A stretch of DNA of 64,000 bases, taken from positions 248,001-312,000 of the forward strand of contig NZ_SELP01000001.1 in the NCBI RefSeq assembly GCF_004145845.1. Reading direction: 5' to 3'. This DNA comes from Loktanella sp. IMCC34160. GTDB lineage: Bacteria > Pseudomonadota > Alphaproteobacteria > Rhodobacterales > Rhodobacteraceae. A program made the translations under genes and the position numbers. Shown here piece by piece: positions 8,914 to 17,027 of this stretch; positions within the stretch are counted from its first letter, which is position 1, and each line of letters opens with the position of its first letter. Under the pieces are notes generated by a model, which saw only the letters and a program-made list of their open reading frames with translations, searched no databases and was not told the DNA's origin.

Positions 8914-10203
8914 ATGGCCCTCGACGAAACTACCCCCGCTGCGACCTACAGCGCGCCGAAAAAGGACCTCTATGAGATCGGGGAAATCCCGCCGCTCGGC
9001 CATGTGCCGGAAAAGATGTACGCTTGGGCCATCCGGCGCGAACGTCACGGCGAACCCGAGACATCGTTCCAGAAAGAGGTTGTCGACACCTGGAAGATCG
9101 ACAGCCACGAGGTGTTGGTTCTCGTGATGGCGGCGGGCGTCAACTATAACGGCGTCTGGGCAGGCCTTGGCAAACCGATCAGCCCCTTTGACGTGCACAA
9201 GCAGGATTATCACATCGCCGGGTCCGATGCGTCGGGCATCGTCTGGGCCGTGGGCGACAAGGTGAAGACCTGGAAGGTCGGGGATGAGGTTGTCATTCAC
9301 TGTAATCAGGACGACGGCGACGACGAGGAATGCAACGGCGGCGACCCGATGTTCAGCCCGACCCAGCGCATCTGGGGTTATGAAACCGGGGACGGGTCGT
9401 TCGCGCAGTTCACCCGCGTGCAGGCGCAGCAGTTGATGCCGCGCCCCAAGCACCTGACCTGGGAAGAAAGCGCCTGCTACACGCTGACGTTGGCCACCGC
9501 CTACCGGATGCTGTTCGGCCATCACCCGCACGAGCTGAAGCCCGGTCAGAACGTTCTGGTCTGGGGCGCGTCAGGCGGGCTCGGGTCCTATGCGATCCAG
9601 TTGGCCAATACGGCCGGGGCGAATGCGATTGGCGTGATCTCGGATGAATCCAAGCGTCAGTTCGTGATGGATCAGGGGGCCAAGGGTGTCATCAACCGCA
9701 AGGACTTCAACTGCTGGGGGCAACTGCCCACGGTGAACAGCCCCGAATACAATGAATGGCTGAAAGAGGCCCGCAAGTTCGGCAAGGCGATCTGGGACAT
9801 CACCGGCAAGGGCGTCAACGTCGACATGGTCTTCGAACACCCGGGCGAGGCGACCTTTCCCGTGTCGACCCTTATCGTGAAGAAGGGCGGGATGGTGGTG
9901 ATCTGCGCCGGGACCAGCGGGTTCAACTGCACCTTCGATGTCCGCTATATGTGGATGCACCAGAAGCGTCTTCAGGGATCGCATTTCGCCAACCTCAAGC
10001 AGGCCGCTAGCGCCAACCGCCTGATGGTCGAGCGGCGTCTGGACCCCTGCATGTCCGAGGTCTTCGGCTGGGATGATATCCCGCAGGCGCATACCAAGAT
10101 GCTGCGCAACGAACACAAGCCGGGCAACATGGCGGTGCTGGTCCAAAGCCCGCGTCCGGGCATTCGCACCTTCGAGGACGTGATCGCCGAATCGCGCCAG
10201 TAG
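8914..10203 (+). CDS. ccrA: Crotonyl-CoA carboxylase/reductase
   Basis: Ccr reductively carboxylates crotonyl-CoA with NADPH and CO2 to (2S)-ethylmalonyl-CoA, the committing step of the ethylmalonyl-CoA pathway. The 429-aa chain is the family's usual length and is a medium-chain dehydrogenase/reductase fold. It shows the characteristic VMAAGVNYNGVWAGLGKP, HIAGSDASGIVWAVG and the nucleotide-binding VWGASGGLGSYAIQLA near residue 212. ATG 8914 is preferred over 8902 because GGAG at 8904-8907 is correctly spaced for it. A strong terminator follows. The ecm gene on the other strand supplies the mutase two steps later. Confidence 0.97.
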   Translation: MALDETTPAATYSAPKKDLYEIGEIPPLGHVPEKMYAWAIRRERHGEPETSFQKEVVDTWKIDSHEVLVLVMAAGVNYNGVWAGLGKPISPFDVHKQDYHIAGSDASGIVWAVGDKVKTWKVGDEVVIHCNQDDGDDEECNGGDPMFSPTQRIWGYETGDGSFAQFTRVQAQQLMPRPKHLTWEESACYTLTLATAYRMLFGHHPHELKPGQNVLVWGASGGLGSYAIQLANTAGANAIGVISDESKRQFVMDQGAKGVINRKDFNCWGQLPTVNSPEYNEWLKEARKFGKAIWDITGKGVNVDMVFEHPGEATFPVSTLIVKKGGMVVICAGTSGFNCTFDVRYMWMHQKRLQGSHFANLKQAASANRLMVERRLDPCMSEVFGWDDIPQAHTKMLRNEHKPGNMAVLVQSPRPGIRTFEDVIAESRQ

Positions 10204-10224
10204 CAACCGGCAGACAGCGAAATG

Positions 10225-10257
10225 GGGGCGTGGTTCACGGGGACCGCGCCCCTTTTT
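10225..10257 (+). terminator. Intrinsic terminator of ccrA
   Basis: Arms GGGGCGTGGT (10225-10234) and ACCGCGCCCC (10243-10252) form a 10-bp stem with one G-U pair and an 8-base loop, followed directly by TTTTT. It lies 22 bases after the ccrA stop. Confidence 0.88.
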
Positions 10258-10283
10258 GATTCAAATGCTTGAGAAATCGCCCT

Positions 10284-10301
10284 CCCCCCATTTCTGGGGG
10301 G
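10284..10301. promoter_or_regulatory. Perfect dyad upstream of the quorum-sensing genes
   Basis: CCCCCCA-TTTC-TGGGGGG is a perfect 7+4+7 inverted repeat about 86 bp before the 71-aa gene. It has no T-run, which argues against a terminator. It could be an operator or part of a leader; its role is unknown. Confidence 0.35.
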
Positions 10302-10350
10302 ATAAGATTGGCGAATATTTCTTTTACCTTCGCCGTGCTACCATTGGTTG

Positions 10351-10366
10351 TTAAGGAAACGTTAAC
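10351..10366 (+). promoter_or_regulatory. Candidate full CtrA box upstream of luxR operon
   Basis: TTAA-GGAAACG-TTAAC matches the alphaproteobacterial CtrA consensus TTAA-N7-TTAA(C) exactly, including the 7-base spacing. It ends 21 bp before the ATG of the 71-aa gene. In Rhodobacterales the CtrA phosphorelay and quorum sensing are known to be linked, so control of luxR here is plausible. Confidence 0.6.
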
Positions 10367-10387
10367 CCTTACTCACGAGGCTATCCC

Positions 10388-10603
10388 ATGGGAAATGAGT
10401 GGATCATCGACGTTCTGGAAGACCTGAAGACCTTCGCCCGGATGAATGGCCTGGACACCCTGGCCAGTCAGCTGGACGACACCGCAGAAGTCGCCCGGAT
10501 CGAGATTGAGTCCACCATGACGGGGGCGCCGCTATCGGTGGTGGGTGATGGGACCAAATTTGGACGACTTCCTGCACAGACTGGAACAGGCCACCGGGCT
10601 TGA
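10388..10603 (+). CDS. Small conserved protein preceding luxR
   Basis: This is a 71-aa soluble protein with a mostly helical N-terminal part (WIIDVLEDLKTFARMNGL, then LASQLDDTAEVARIEI) and a low-complexity tail. I do not recognise a domain. CGAGG lies about 9 bases before ATG 10388. Its last 56 bases overlap the start of luxR in another frame, so luxR translation may be coupled to it. The acidic/hydrophobic helices could suit a partner protein for the neighbouring LuxR. Similar small genes appear before luxR in other Rhodobacteraceae as far as I recall, which supports it being real. Confidence 0.65.
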   Translation: MGNEWIIDVLEDLKTFARMNGLDTLASQLDDTAEVARIEIESTMTGAPLSVVGDGTKFGRLPAQTGTGHRA

Positions 10604-11345
10604 CCAGCTACAAGACCTGATCGTCGCGCTGCGCGACAGGTTTTCCGTAGATCACATCGTCTATCACTGGGTTAGTGCCGACGGCGAGCAATATGGCTGC
10701 GGCACCTACAGCCCGGAGTGGGTACAGCGTTACGTCGATCTGGACTACCTGCGCATCGACCCGGTGGTTCTGGGCTGTTTCAGCCGGTTCCACCCCGTCG
10801 ACTGGAAGCGGCTGGACTGGAGCGGGAAGGCCGCGCGCGCCTTTCGCCGTGACGCCATCGACCACGGGGTCGGAAATCAGGGCTATTCCATTCCGATCCG
10901 GGGCCCGAACGGGCAATTCGCGCTGTTCACCGTGTCCCACAATTGCGACGACGAAACCTGGGCCGAATTCGCGCGGGACAATCAGCGGACCCTCATATTG
11001 GTGGCGCATTTCTTCAATCAAAAGGCGCTGGAGTTTGAAAAGAACCGCACCCCGCCGCCTGTCAAGCTGCTGTCGCCGCGGGAAACCGATGCGCTGACCT
11101 TTCTGGCGATGGGCTATGCCCGGGGGCAGGTGGCCGAGATGCTGGACATCTCGGAACACACCCTGCGGGCCTATATCGAAAGCGCGCGGTTCAAGCTGAA
11201 CGCGCTGAACACCACCCATGCCGTTGCCCGTGCCCTGACCGAGGGACTGATTGTCGTGGGTGGCAGCGCCCGGGCGGCCTCGGGCGACTGGCCGGGGCGG
11301 GGCAGCGTTCCTTCGGCGCGACCGGCCGCAAACGCGGCGGAGTAG
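10548..11345 (+). CDS. luxR: LuxR-family quorum-sensing regulator
   Basis: This 265-aa regulator has an N-terminal autoinducer-binding domain (about 1-165) and a C-terminal LuxR helix-turn-helix (about 178-235). The acyl-homoserine-lactone pocket pattern is visible: PEWVQRYVDLDYLRIDPVV supplies the conserved Trp, Tyr and Asp, and a Gly-rich GYSIPIRGPNG segment follows. The DNA-binding part begins LSPRETDALTFLAMG and includes VAEMLDISEHTLRAYIESAR. The start is ATG 10548 or the adjacent GTG 10545. luxI follows 92 bp downstream, so it should respond to the signal made by that synthase (inference). Confidence 0.93.
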   Translation: MGPNLDDFLHRLEQATGLDQLQDLIVALRDRFSVDHIVYHWVSADGEQYGCGTYSPEWVQRYVDLDYLRIDPVVLGCFSRFHPVDWKRLDWSGKAARAFRRDAIDHGVGNQGYSIPIRGPNGQFALFTVSHNCDDETWAEFARDNQRTLILVAHFFNQKALEFEKNRTPPPVKLLSPRETDALTFLAMGYARGQVAEMLDISEHTLRAYIESARFKLNALNTTHAVARALTEGLIVVGGSARAASGDWPGRGSVPSARPAANAAE

Positions 11346-11369
11346 CCTTTCGTTAACCTGTCCGTCACG

Positions 11370-11393
11370 CCGCCGTCGGCGGATGTTAACCAT
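11370..11393 (+). promoter_or_regulatory. luxI upstream region: GC dyad and CtrA half-site
   Basis: Between luxR and luxI lies the perfect 13-base palindrome CCGCCGTCGGCGG (11370-11382). Directly after it is TTAACCAT (11386-11393), the CtrA half-site described for Rhodobacterales; another TTAACC occurs at 11353. I could not identify a convincing 20-bp lux box. LuxI may therefore have its own CtrA-responsive promoter. Confidence 0.5.
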
Positions 11394-11437
11394 TTCCGTC
11401 CTACCCTTTTGACCGGGATCGCTGGCGAAAGGAACGG

Positions 11438-12076
11438 ATGATGCTTCGGTATATCTATGGAACGGATCTGGGGAACTATCCGCGGCTGGCCGCGACCATG
11501 TTCAGGGATCGGGCCACGCAGTTTCAGGATCGGCTGGGCTGGGATGTCAGTGTCGACGATCAGGGGTTCGAACGGGATGAATACGACGCGCTCAACCCGC
11601 TTTACGCGATCTGGGAAAAGGCCGATGGCACCCACGGCGGGTCCATGCGGTTTCTGCCGACCACCGGGCGGACTATGGCGCGTGATCATTTCGGGCATCT
11701 GGGCGGCGCGGAAATCGCCTCTCCGCATGTCTGGGAATGCACTCGGTTCTGCCTGTCCCCCGAGGCGGATGGCAAGGTGGCAGCCGCGCTGATGCTGGGC
11801 GGGGGCGAGTTGATGCGAGCCTTCGCCGTGGATCATTTCCTGGGCATTTTCGACGCAAGGATGGTTCGGATCTACCGGATGATCGGCGCCTCGCCCGAGG
11901 TGCTGGGCAGCGAGGGGACGGGCATGGGCCGGATCAGCATTGGCCTGTGGTCCTATTCGCCCGAGGCGCGGGCGCGGGTCATCCGCCGGGCGGGTCTGTC
12001 CTCGGCCCTGTCCGAGACCTGGTTCGCGCGGTCGTTCGGGCATTCGGTTCGCCCGGAACTGGCAAGAACCGCCTGA
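11438..12076 (+). CDS. luxI: Acyl-homoserine-lactone synthase, LuxI family
   Basis: LuxI enzymes make acyl-homoserine lactones from S-adenosylmethionine and acyl-ACP in the cytosol. This 212-aa protein has the family's invariant residues in place: Arg25, Phe29 and Trp35 in MFRDRATQFQDRLGW, the acidic cluster Glu45/Asp47/Asp50, Arg71 in SMRFLPTT, Phe85, and Glu100/Arg103 in WECTRFCL. The acyl chain length cannot be told from sequence. ATG 11438 follows AAAGGA at 11429-11434. The gene pairs with the luxR upstream; a candidate CtrA half-site lies 45 bp before the start. Confidence 0.94.
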   Translation: MMLRYIYGTDLGNYPRLAATMFRDRATQFQDRLGWDVSVDDQGFERDEYDALNPLYAIWEKADGTHGGSMRFLPTTGRTMARDHFGHLGGAEIASPHVWECTRFCLSPEADGKVAAALMLGGGELMRAFAVDHFLGIFDARMVRIYRMIGASPEVLGSEGTGMGRISIGLWSYSPEARARVIRRAGLSSALSETWFARSFGHSVRPELARTA

Positions 12077-12117
12077 CGCATCTGGTCCTGTCTGGCGCGC
12101 CCCTGTAGGGTCGCGCC

Positions 12118-13653
12118 ATGACCGCGACCGCACTTACATTCTCCGACGATCAGGCGCAGGCCTGGGACACGATTGCCGAGCTATTGCGGGGCAGTGGCGT
12201 GGACCTAGACGACAGTCTGCTGACCCCGCCGCGATCGGATCAGATGGCCGTAATGGCGGTGATCGGCAAGGCCGGGTCGGGAAAGACCCTGCTGCTGGCC
12301 GAGTTGACGAAGGCGCTGAAAGAGGCAGGTGTCGACATCGTGTCGGGCGATTGGGAAGGCAAGCGCCGCAAGGACCGCCGCACGCTGGCCATTCTTGCCC
12401 CGACCAACAAGGCGGCAAGCGTGTTGCGCAACCGGGGCGTTCCGGCAACGACCATCCACCGCATTCTTTATACCCCAGTCTATGACCCCGAATACGAGAA
12501 GGTCGCGGAATGGCTGGCCGGGCAGGGTGAGAAGCCCAGCATCGAAGGGCTGACCGAGGTGGCGCTGGACCGCGCCTGGGAAAGCTATCAGACCCATACG
12601 TCGATCCCGGCGGCGCTTGCCGCGGCGGGGCTGCGCGGGTCGGACTTCATCACCGGCTGGAAGCGCCGGGAGGACCCTCTCGACATCGGGCTTGTCGATG
12701 AAAGTTCGATGCTGGACAAGCGCCAGTTCGAAGACCTTCAGGAAATCTTTCCGACGCTTCTGTTGTTCGGCGATCCGGCACAGTTGCCCCCGGTTCAATC
12801 CGAGGGCGGGATGGTGTTCGACCAATTGCCCGAGAACCGGCGGCTGGAATTGCATCGGGTCCACCGGCAAGAGGCGGACAGCCCGATCCTGGACCTTGCC
12901 CATGCGTTGGCCGATCCGCAGCTGGATTTCCACGGCTTTGAACAGATGGTGCAAGAGGCTGCCCGGACGGACGACCGCGTGGTCTGGGCCGAACGGGTGG
13001 AAAGCGATCTGATGGCCCGGTCGCCGGTGCTGGTCTGGCGCAATGCCACGCGCATCCGCCTGATCCATGCGTTCCGCGCGGCCTATGGCGCGCCGGTGGA
13101 TGAATTGCTGCCCGGTGAACCATTGATCTGCGACGGGATCGAACTGCCCCTGAAACACCGCAAGAAACGGCTGGATCTTGAGGCGCGCGGCCTGATCAAG
13201 GGCGCGCAGGTGGTCTATCTCGGGCCGGGCCGCAAGCCGGGCTTTTCGCGGCTGCATGTCATGGGCGCGGAAGACCCTCAGGTCTCGGCCGCCTCGATCG
13301 TGAAAATCGAAAGCCAGGAAGAGGATGAGGAACCCTTCATTCCCTTTGCGGCCCGCATGGGCGCGGTGTTCCTGCATGGCGCGGCGGTGACCATTCACAA
13401 GGCCCAAGGGTCGCAATGGGATACGGTGCAGGTCTTTGCCCCCGACATCTATGCCGCAAGCCGCATGGGCCGGGTCGAAGCCGGTCAGCCGCTGTGGAAA
13501 CGGCTGGCCTATGTGGCGATCACACGGGCCGAGACTCAATTGCGCTGGGTCGTCCGCAACCGTCTGGCCCGCCCGACCGATGCGCTGCGGGTGGATGATC
13601 TGCGCGTGCCCGCGACCGCATTGGAATTGACGGCAGAGGAGCTTGAGGCATGA
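12118..13653 (+). CDS. RecD-like SF1 DNA helicase
   Basis: This is an ATP-dependent superfamily 1B helicase-type protein (511 aa) related to RecD2/Dda. Motifs in order are Walker A GKAGSGKT (50-57), APTNKAA, Walker B LVDESSML, motif III LFGDPAQLPPV, the UvrD-like C-terminal AVTIHKAQGSQWDTV and motif VI VAITRAETQ. It stands alone without RecB/RecC partners, so a role in replication or recombination repair rather than RecBCD is likely. Its last four bases ATGA contain the start of the SDR gene, showing translational coupling. Confidence 0.9.
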   Translation: MTATALTFSDDQAQAWDTIAELLRGSGVDLDDSLLTPPRSDQMAVMAVIGKAGSGKTLLLAELTKALKEAGVDIVSGDWEGKRRKDRRTLAILAPTNKAASVLRNRGVPATTIHRILYTPVYDPEYEKVAEWLAGQGEKPSIEGLTEVALDRAWESYQTHTSIPAALAAAGLRGSDFITGWKRREDPLDIGLVDESSMLDKRQFEDLQEIFPTLLLFGDPAQLPPVQSEGGMVFDQLPENRRLELHRVHRQEADSPILDLAHALADPQLDFHGFEQMVQEAARTDDRVVWAERVESDLMARSPVLVWRNATRIRLIHAFRAAYGAPVDELLPGEPLICDGIELPLKHRKKRLDLEARGLIKGAQVVYLGPGRKPGFSRLHVMGAEDPQVSAASIVKIESQEEDEEPFIPFAARMGAVFLHGAAVTIHKAQGSQWDTVQVFAPDIYAASRMGRVEAGQPLWKRLAYVAITRAETQLRWVVRNRLARPTDALRVDDLRVPATALELTAEELEA

Positions 13654-14378
13654 AATCCATCATCGTCACCGGGGCCAGCGCCGGGATCGGGCGGGCCGTG
13701 GCGGACCGGTTCCTGTCCGGCGGTTGGCGGGTGGGGCTTCTGGCCCGCCGCGCCGGGGTGCTGGAGGAGATGGCCGCGGGGCATGAGGGAGCGGTGGTGC
13801 TGCCCGCCGACGTGGGCGACCCGGCGGCGGTGCAGGCGGCCTTTGACAGCTTTGCCGCGCAGGCCGGTCGGATTGACGTCTTGTTCAACAACGCCGGTAT
13901 CTTCACCCCCGCCGCGCCGATTGATGAGGTGCCCCTGTCGGACTGGGAAAAGGCCGTGCGCGTGAACCTGAGCGGCATGGTCTATTGCGCCCGCGCTGCC
14001 TTTGGCCAGATGCGGCGGCAGAAGCCGCAGGGCGGGCGGATCATCAACAACGGGTCAATCTCGGCCCATGTGCCGCGCGAAGGGGCGGTGACCTATACGG
14101 TGACCAAACACGGGATCACCGGGCTGACCCGGCAGTTGGCGCTGGACGGGCGGGCCTTTGGGATCGCCTGCGGCCAGATCGACATCGGCAATGCCATGAC
14201 CGATCTGCTGGCCGGGATCGCCGAACGCGCCCGGGCCGAGGGGCAGCCGGAACCCCCCAGCTTTGACGTGGCCCATGTGTCCGAAGCGGTCTGGCAAATG
14301 GCCGCCCTGCCACCCGAGGCGAACACCCTGTTTCAAACGATCATGGCGACGAAAATGCCCTATGTCGGGCGGGGCTGA
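13650..14378 (+). CDS. Short-chain dehydrogenase/reductase
   Basis: This is a 242-aa classical SDR, an NAD(P)-dependent oxidoreductase with a Rossmann fold. Cofactor motif TGASAGIG is at residues 7-14, NNAG is in the VLFNNAGIF strand, the catalytic Ser is in NNGSISAHV and the catalytic pair is YTVTK. The substrate is not identifiable. The start overlaps the helicase stop by 4 bp, an unexpected pairing with no obvious pathway link. A palindromic repeat and the convergent TIGR02186 gene follow. Confidence 0.9.
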   Translation: MKSIIVTGASAGIGRAVADRFLSGGWRVGLLARRAGVLEEMAAGHEGAVVLPADVGDPAAVQAAFDSFAAQAGRIDVLFNNAGIFTPAAPIDEVPLSDWEKAVRVNLSGMVYCARAAFGQMRRQKPQGGRIINNGSISAHVPREGAVTYTVTKHGITGLTRQLALDGRAFGIACGQIDIGNAMTDLLAGIAERARAEGQPEPPSFDVAHVSEAVWQMAALPPEANTLFQTIMATKMPYVGRG

Positions 14379-14396
14379 TTTCCAAGACTAGCGGAT

Positions 14397-14414
14397 GGTG
14401 GGTCAAGACCCACC
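14397..14414. repeat. Dispersed palindrome copy 1 (SDR/TIGR02186 gap)
   Basis: GGTGGGTCAAGACCCACC has perfect 7-base arms and a CAAG loop. It lies between two convergent genes, 18 bp past the SDR stop and 5 bp from the stop of the facing gene. It is the only locus of the family with a single copy. Confidence 0.9.
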
Positions 14415-14418
14415 GACA

Positions 14419-15168
14419 CTATCGCCGCAGAAGCGCGAAGGCGGCAGAGGCGGCCCAGCCCGACGCAATGGCGATGATCAGGGCGAGGATCCCGTAGACC
14501 GGGGCATTGTCGCGCGACAGTTCATATAGCCAGCGTTCCAGCCCCACCTTATTGACCGGTATCACGGTCTGGTATTCGTCGATGACCTTCCCGTTGCGGG
14601 TCAGGAAGATCCGGGTGGAATAGTCGCCTTCGGTCAAGTTCGCAGGCAGAACGACCTCGGTCCGGAACAAGGTCTGTTCCTCGACGTCAACCGCCCCTTC
14701 CAAAAGCTGATAGTTGTCCGACGCGCTTCTGATCCGGATCAGCGCCTCGGTAAAGTTTTCCGTGCCGCTGATGTCTGCCCCGACGGACCGGATCGCGCGG
14801 GGGATCGACACAGAACGGCGCAGGTCTTCGACGTGGGTCAGCACTTCTTCCAGCGGGCCCGAGGTCGCGACGGCATAGAAGGACGGGGCGGCGTCAACCT
14901 CGACCACATCGGTATTGACCCAGATCCCCAACCGCCGGTCCTTGCGCCGGACCGTGACCGGCAGGGAGGGGCCGGAGACGGTGACGATCACCCCAAGCGT
15001 GCTGTCTGAGGGCATCGGGGTTTCGCGCCGAACCGCGCCAAAGATCAGGATTTCGGATCCGGTGAAATTCGCGGTGATTGCCACCTCGTCCTGGCTGAGG
15101 CCCAGCACAACGCGCTCGGCCTGCGCGGGCAGGGCGAAGAGCAGAAGGAAGACAAGAAGCCGGGCCAT
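14419..15168 (-). CDS. TIGR02186 family membrane-anchored protein
   Basis: The 249-aa protein has an N-terminal signal peptide (LLVFLLLFALPAQA), a periplasmic beta-rich middle, and one C-terminal transmembrane helix (PVYGILALIIAIASGWAASA) with a short basic tail. It fits TIGR02186, a conserved alphaproteobacterial family of unknown function found beside TauE/SafE permeases. Its start overlaps the permease stop by one base (TGATG), so the two are co-translated and probably form a transport unit. Confidence 0.85.
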   Translation of the reverse strand: MARLLVFLLLFALPAQAERVVLGLSQDEVAITANFTGSEILIFGAVRRETPMPSDSTLGVIVTVSGPSLPVTVRRKDRRLGIWVNTDVVEVDAAPSFYAVATSGPLEEVLTHVEDLRRSVSIPRAIRSVGADISGTENFTEALIRIRSASDNYQLLEGAVDVEEQTLFRTEVVLPANLTEGDYSTRIFLTRNGKVIDEYQTVIPVNKVGLERWLYELSRDNAPVYGILALIIAIASGWAASAAFALLRR

Positions 15169-16088
15169 CAGTGCTCTCCCGCGTCGGCAAGAGAGTAAAG
15201 CTCGGACGGGGTGATCAGAAGATCGAAGGCCAGCTTTAGGCAGACCAGAAGGACGAGCGCGGCGAGCAGAACCCGAAGTTGTTCGGCCTTCATCTTGACA
15301 CCGATCCGGGTCCCGATCTGCGCCCCGACCACGCCCCCGATCAGCAGGATGACCGCAAGGACGATATCCACGGTGTGGTTCGTGACCGCATGCAGGAAGG
15401 TGGTGAAGGCCGCGACAAAGATGATCTGGAACAGCGAGGTGCCGACCACGACCTTGGTTGGCATCCCAAGCAGGTAGATCATCGCGGGGACCATGATGAA
15501 CCCGCCGCCAACCCCCATGACGGCGGCCAGAACCCCGACGAGCATCCCGACAAGGAGCGGCGGAATGACCGAGATATAGAGGCCCGACACCCGGAATTTC
15601 ACCTTGAGCGGCAGGTTATGCACCCAGTTATGTTTGTGCCGCTTTGCCCGCACGCCGCCGGAGCGCGATGCGCGGATCATCGCCCGGATGCTTTCGGCAA
15701 GCATCAGGGCGCCGACGATCCCGAGGAAGACGACGTAGCAAAGGTTGACCAGCAGATCGACCTGCCCCAGCGCCTTGAGCATGTTGAACAGCCAGACGCC
15801 CAGCCCGGACCCGATCAGGCCGCCCACCAGCAGAACCGTTCCCATCCAGAAATCCACGCCGCGCCGTTTGACATGGGCCATCAGCCCGGAGACGGAGGAC
15901 GCAACGATCTGGTTGGCCGAGGTTGCAACGGCAACCGACGGTGGGATGCCAACGAAAAACAGCAAGGGCGTAATCAGGAACCCCCCGCCCACGCCGAACA
16001 TCCCCGACAGCACGCCGACCAAGCCCCCCAATCCAAGGATCAGGAAGAAATCGACCGAAACCTCGGCGATGGGGAGGTAGATTTGCAT
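15168..16088 (-). CDS. TauE/SafE family sulfite exporter-like permease
   Basis: This is a 306-aa inner-membrane permease with about eight hydrophobic segments in two halves. Each half shows the family glycine pattern (GVLSGMFGVGGGFLITPLL near the N-terminus and GVLAAVMGVGGGFIMVPAM in the middle). TauE/SafE members export sulfite, sulfoacetate or related organosulfur anions; the substrate here is not known. A charged cytoplasmic loop (RASRSGGVRAKRHKHNW) separates the halves. It is translationally coupled to the TIGR02186 gene downstream. Confidence 0.9.
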   Translation of the reverse strand: MQIYLPIAEVSVDFFLILGLGGLVGVLSGMFGVGGGFLITPLLFFVGIPPSVAVATSANQIVASSVSGLMAHVKRRGVDFWMGTVLLVGGLIGSGLGVWLFNMLKALGQVDLLVNLCYVVFLGIVGALMLAESIRAMIRASRSGGVRAKRHKHNWVHNLPLKVKFRVSGLYISVIPPLLVGMLVGVLAAVMGVGGGFIMVPAMIYLLGMPTKVVVGTSLFQIIFVAAFTTFLHAVTNHTVDIVLAVILLIGGVVGAQIGTRIGVKMKAEQLRVLLAALVLLVCLKLAFDLLITPSELYSLADAGEH

Positions 16089-16223
16089 GTCAGGTCAATT
16101 GTCTACGCGGGGTTTGTCCCAAACAACGCCTTTCCGCCGCCAGTGTCAAATGCCCGGCGGTCACCGGGCGGGGAAAACTCTGTGATTCTCTGCGCTGGAC
16201 CGCGCCGTCGCGCGAATCTGGAC

Positions 16224-17027
16224 TTATGACAGGCCCCGCAGGTAGCGCCGCAGCACCTTTTCCAGCTTGGCCGCGCCCAAGGGCGCCATCGCCTTGGTGT
16301 GTTCGTGGCTGATCTTTTCGCTGCTCATTCCCGCCGCCATGTTGGTGATGGTCGAGATCGCCGCGCAGCGCAGCCCGAGGAACCGGCCAAGGATCACCTC
16401 TGGCACGGTGGACATGCCCACTGCATCCGCGCCCAACATCTTGATCGCCCGGATTTCCGCCGGGGTTTCGAAGGACGGGCCGGAATACCAGGCGTAGATG
16501 CCCTGTGCCATCGGCACCTTGTCTTCGGCCGCGGCCGCGACCAAGCCTGTGCGCATCTCTGCGTCGTAGGCCTCGGTCATCGGGACAAAGCGGCTGTCTG
16601 TCGCCTCGCCAATCAACGGGTTCAGCCCGGAAAAGTTGATGTGGTCGGACAGGCACATGATGGACCCGGTCGCCATGTCGGGCCGCAGCGATCCGGCGGC
16701 ATTGGTGGCGATCATCATTTCCGCGCCCAATTCGCGCAGCACCTCAAGCGGGGTGCGCATGGCCGATGGGTCGCCCTTTTCGTAGTAATGCGCCCGCCCG
16801 CCGAACACGGCGACCCGCACCCCTTCCAGCGTGCCGATCACAAGGTTGGGGTTGTGGCCGCTGACGCCTGCGTGCGGGAACCCCGGCAGTTCGGAATAGG
16901 GGATGGCAATCCCCTCGACCGCGCCTGCAAGGTGGCCAAGGCCGGACCCGAGGACCAGACCGAGGCGAACAGGTTCCGACCCGACCCGTTCCCGGATCAG
17001 GTCGGCGATATCAGCGCTCTTTGACAT
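16224..17027 (-). CDS. punA: Purine nucleoside phosphorylase, trimeric type
   Basis: This cytosolic 267-aa phosphorylase splits purine nucleosides (inosine, guanosine or xanthosine) with phosphate. Phosphate-binding LVLGSGLG lies near the N-terminus, then GRAHYYEKGDP, TNAAGSL and GPSFETPAEI, all typical of the trimeric PNP family. ATG 17027 is chosen because it overlaps the upstream permease stop by 17 bp, giving coupling, and yields the usual length. It closes the nucleoside importer operon, so imported nucleosides can be cleaved at once. It belongs to a different PNP family from DeoD at 2336. Confidence 0.93.
   Translation of the reverse strand: MSKSADIADLIRERVGSEPVRLGLVLGSGLGHLAGAVEGIAIPYSELPGFPHAGVSGHNPNLVIGTLEGVRVAVFGGRAHYYEKGDPSAMRTPLEVLRELGAEMMIATNAAGSLRPDMATGSIMCLSDHINFSGLNPLIGEATDSRFVPMTEAYDAEMRTGLVAAAAEDKVPMAQGIYAWYSGPSFETPAEIRAIKMLGADAVGMSTVPEVILGRFLGLRCAAISTITNMAAGMSSEKISHEHTKAMAPLGAAKLEKVLRRYLRGLS

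Noticed and set aside
10284-10301. Second terminator after ccrA
   Set aside because: The perfect dyad lacks a T-run and a full terminator already lies at 10225-10257.
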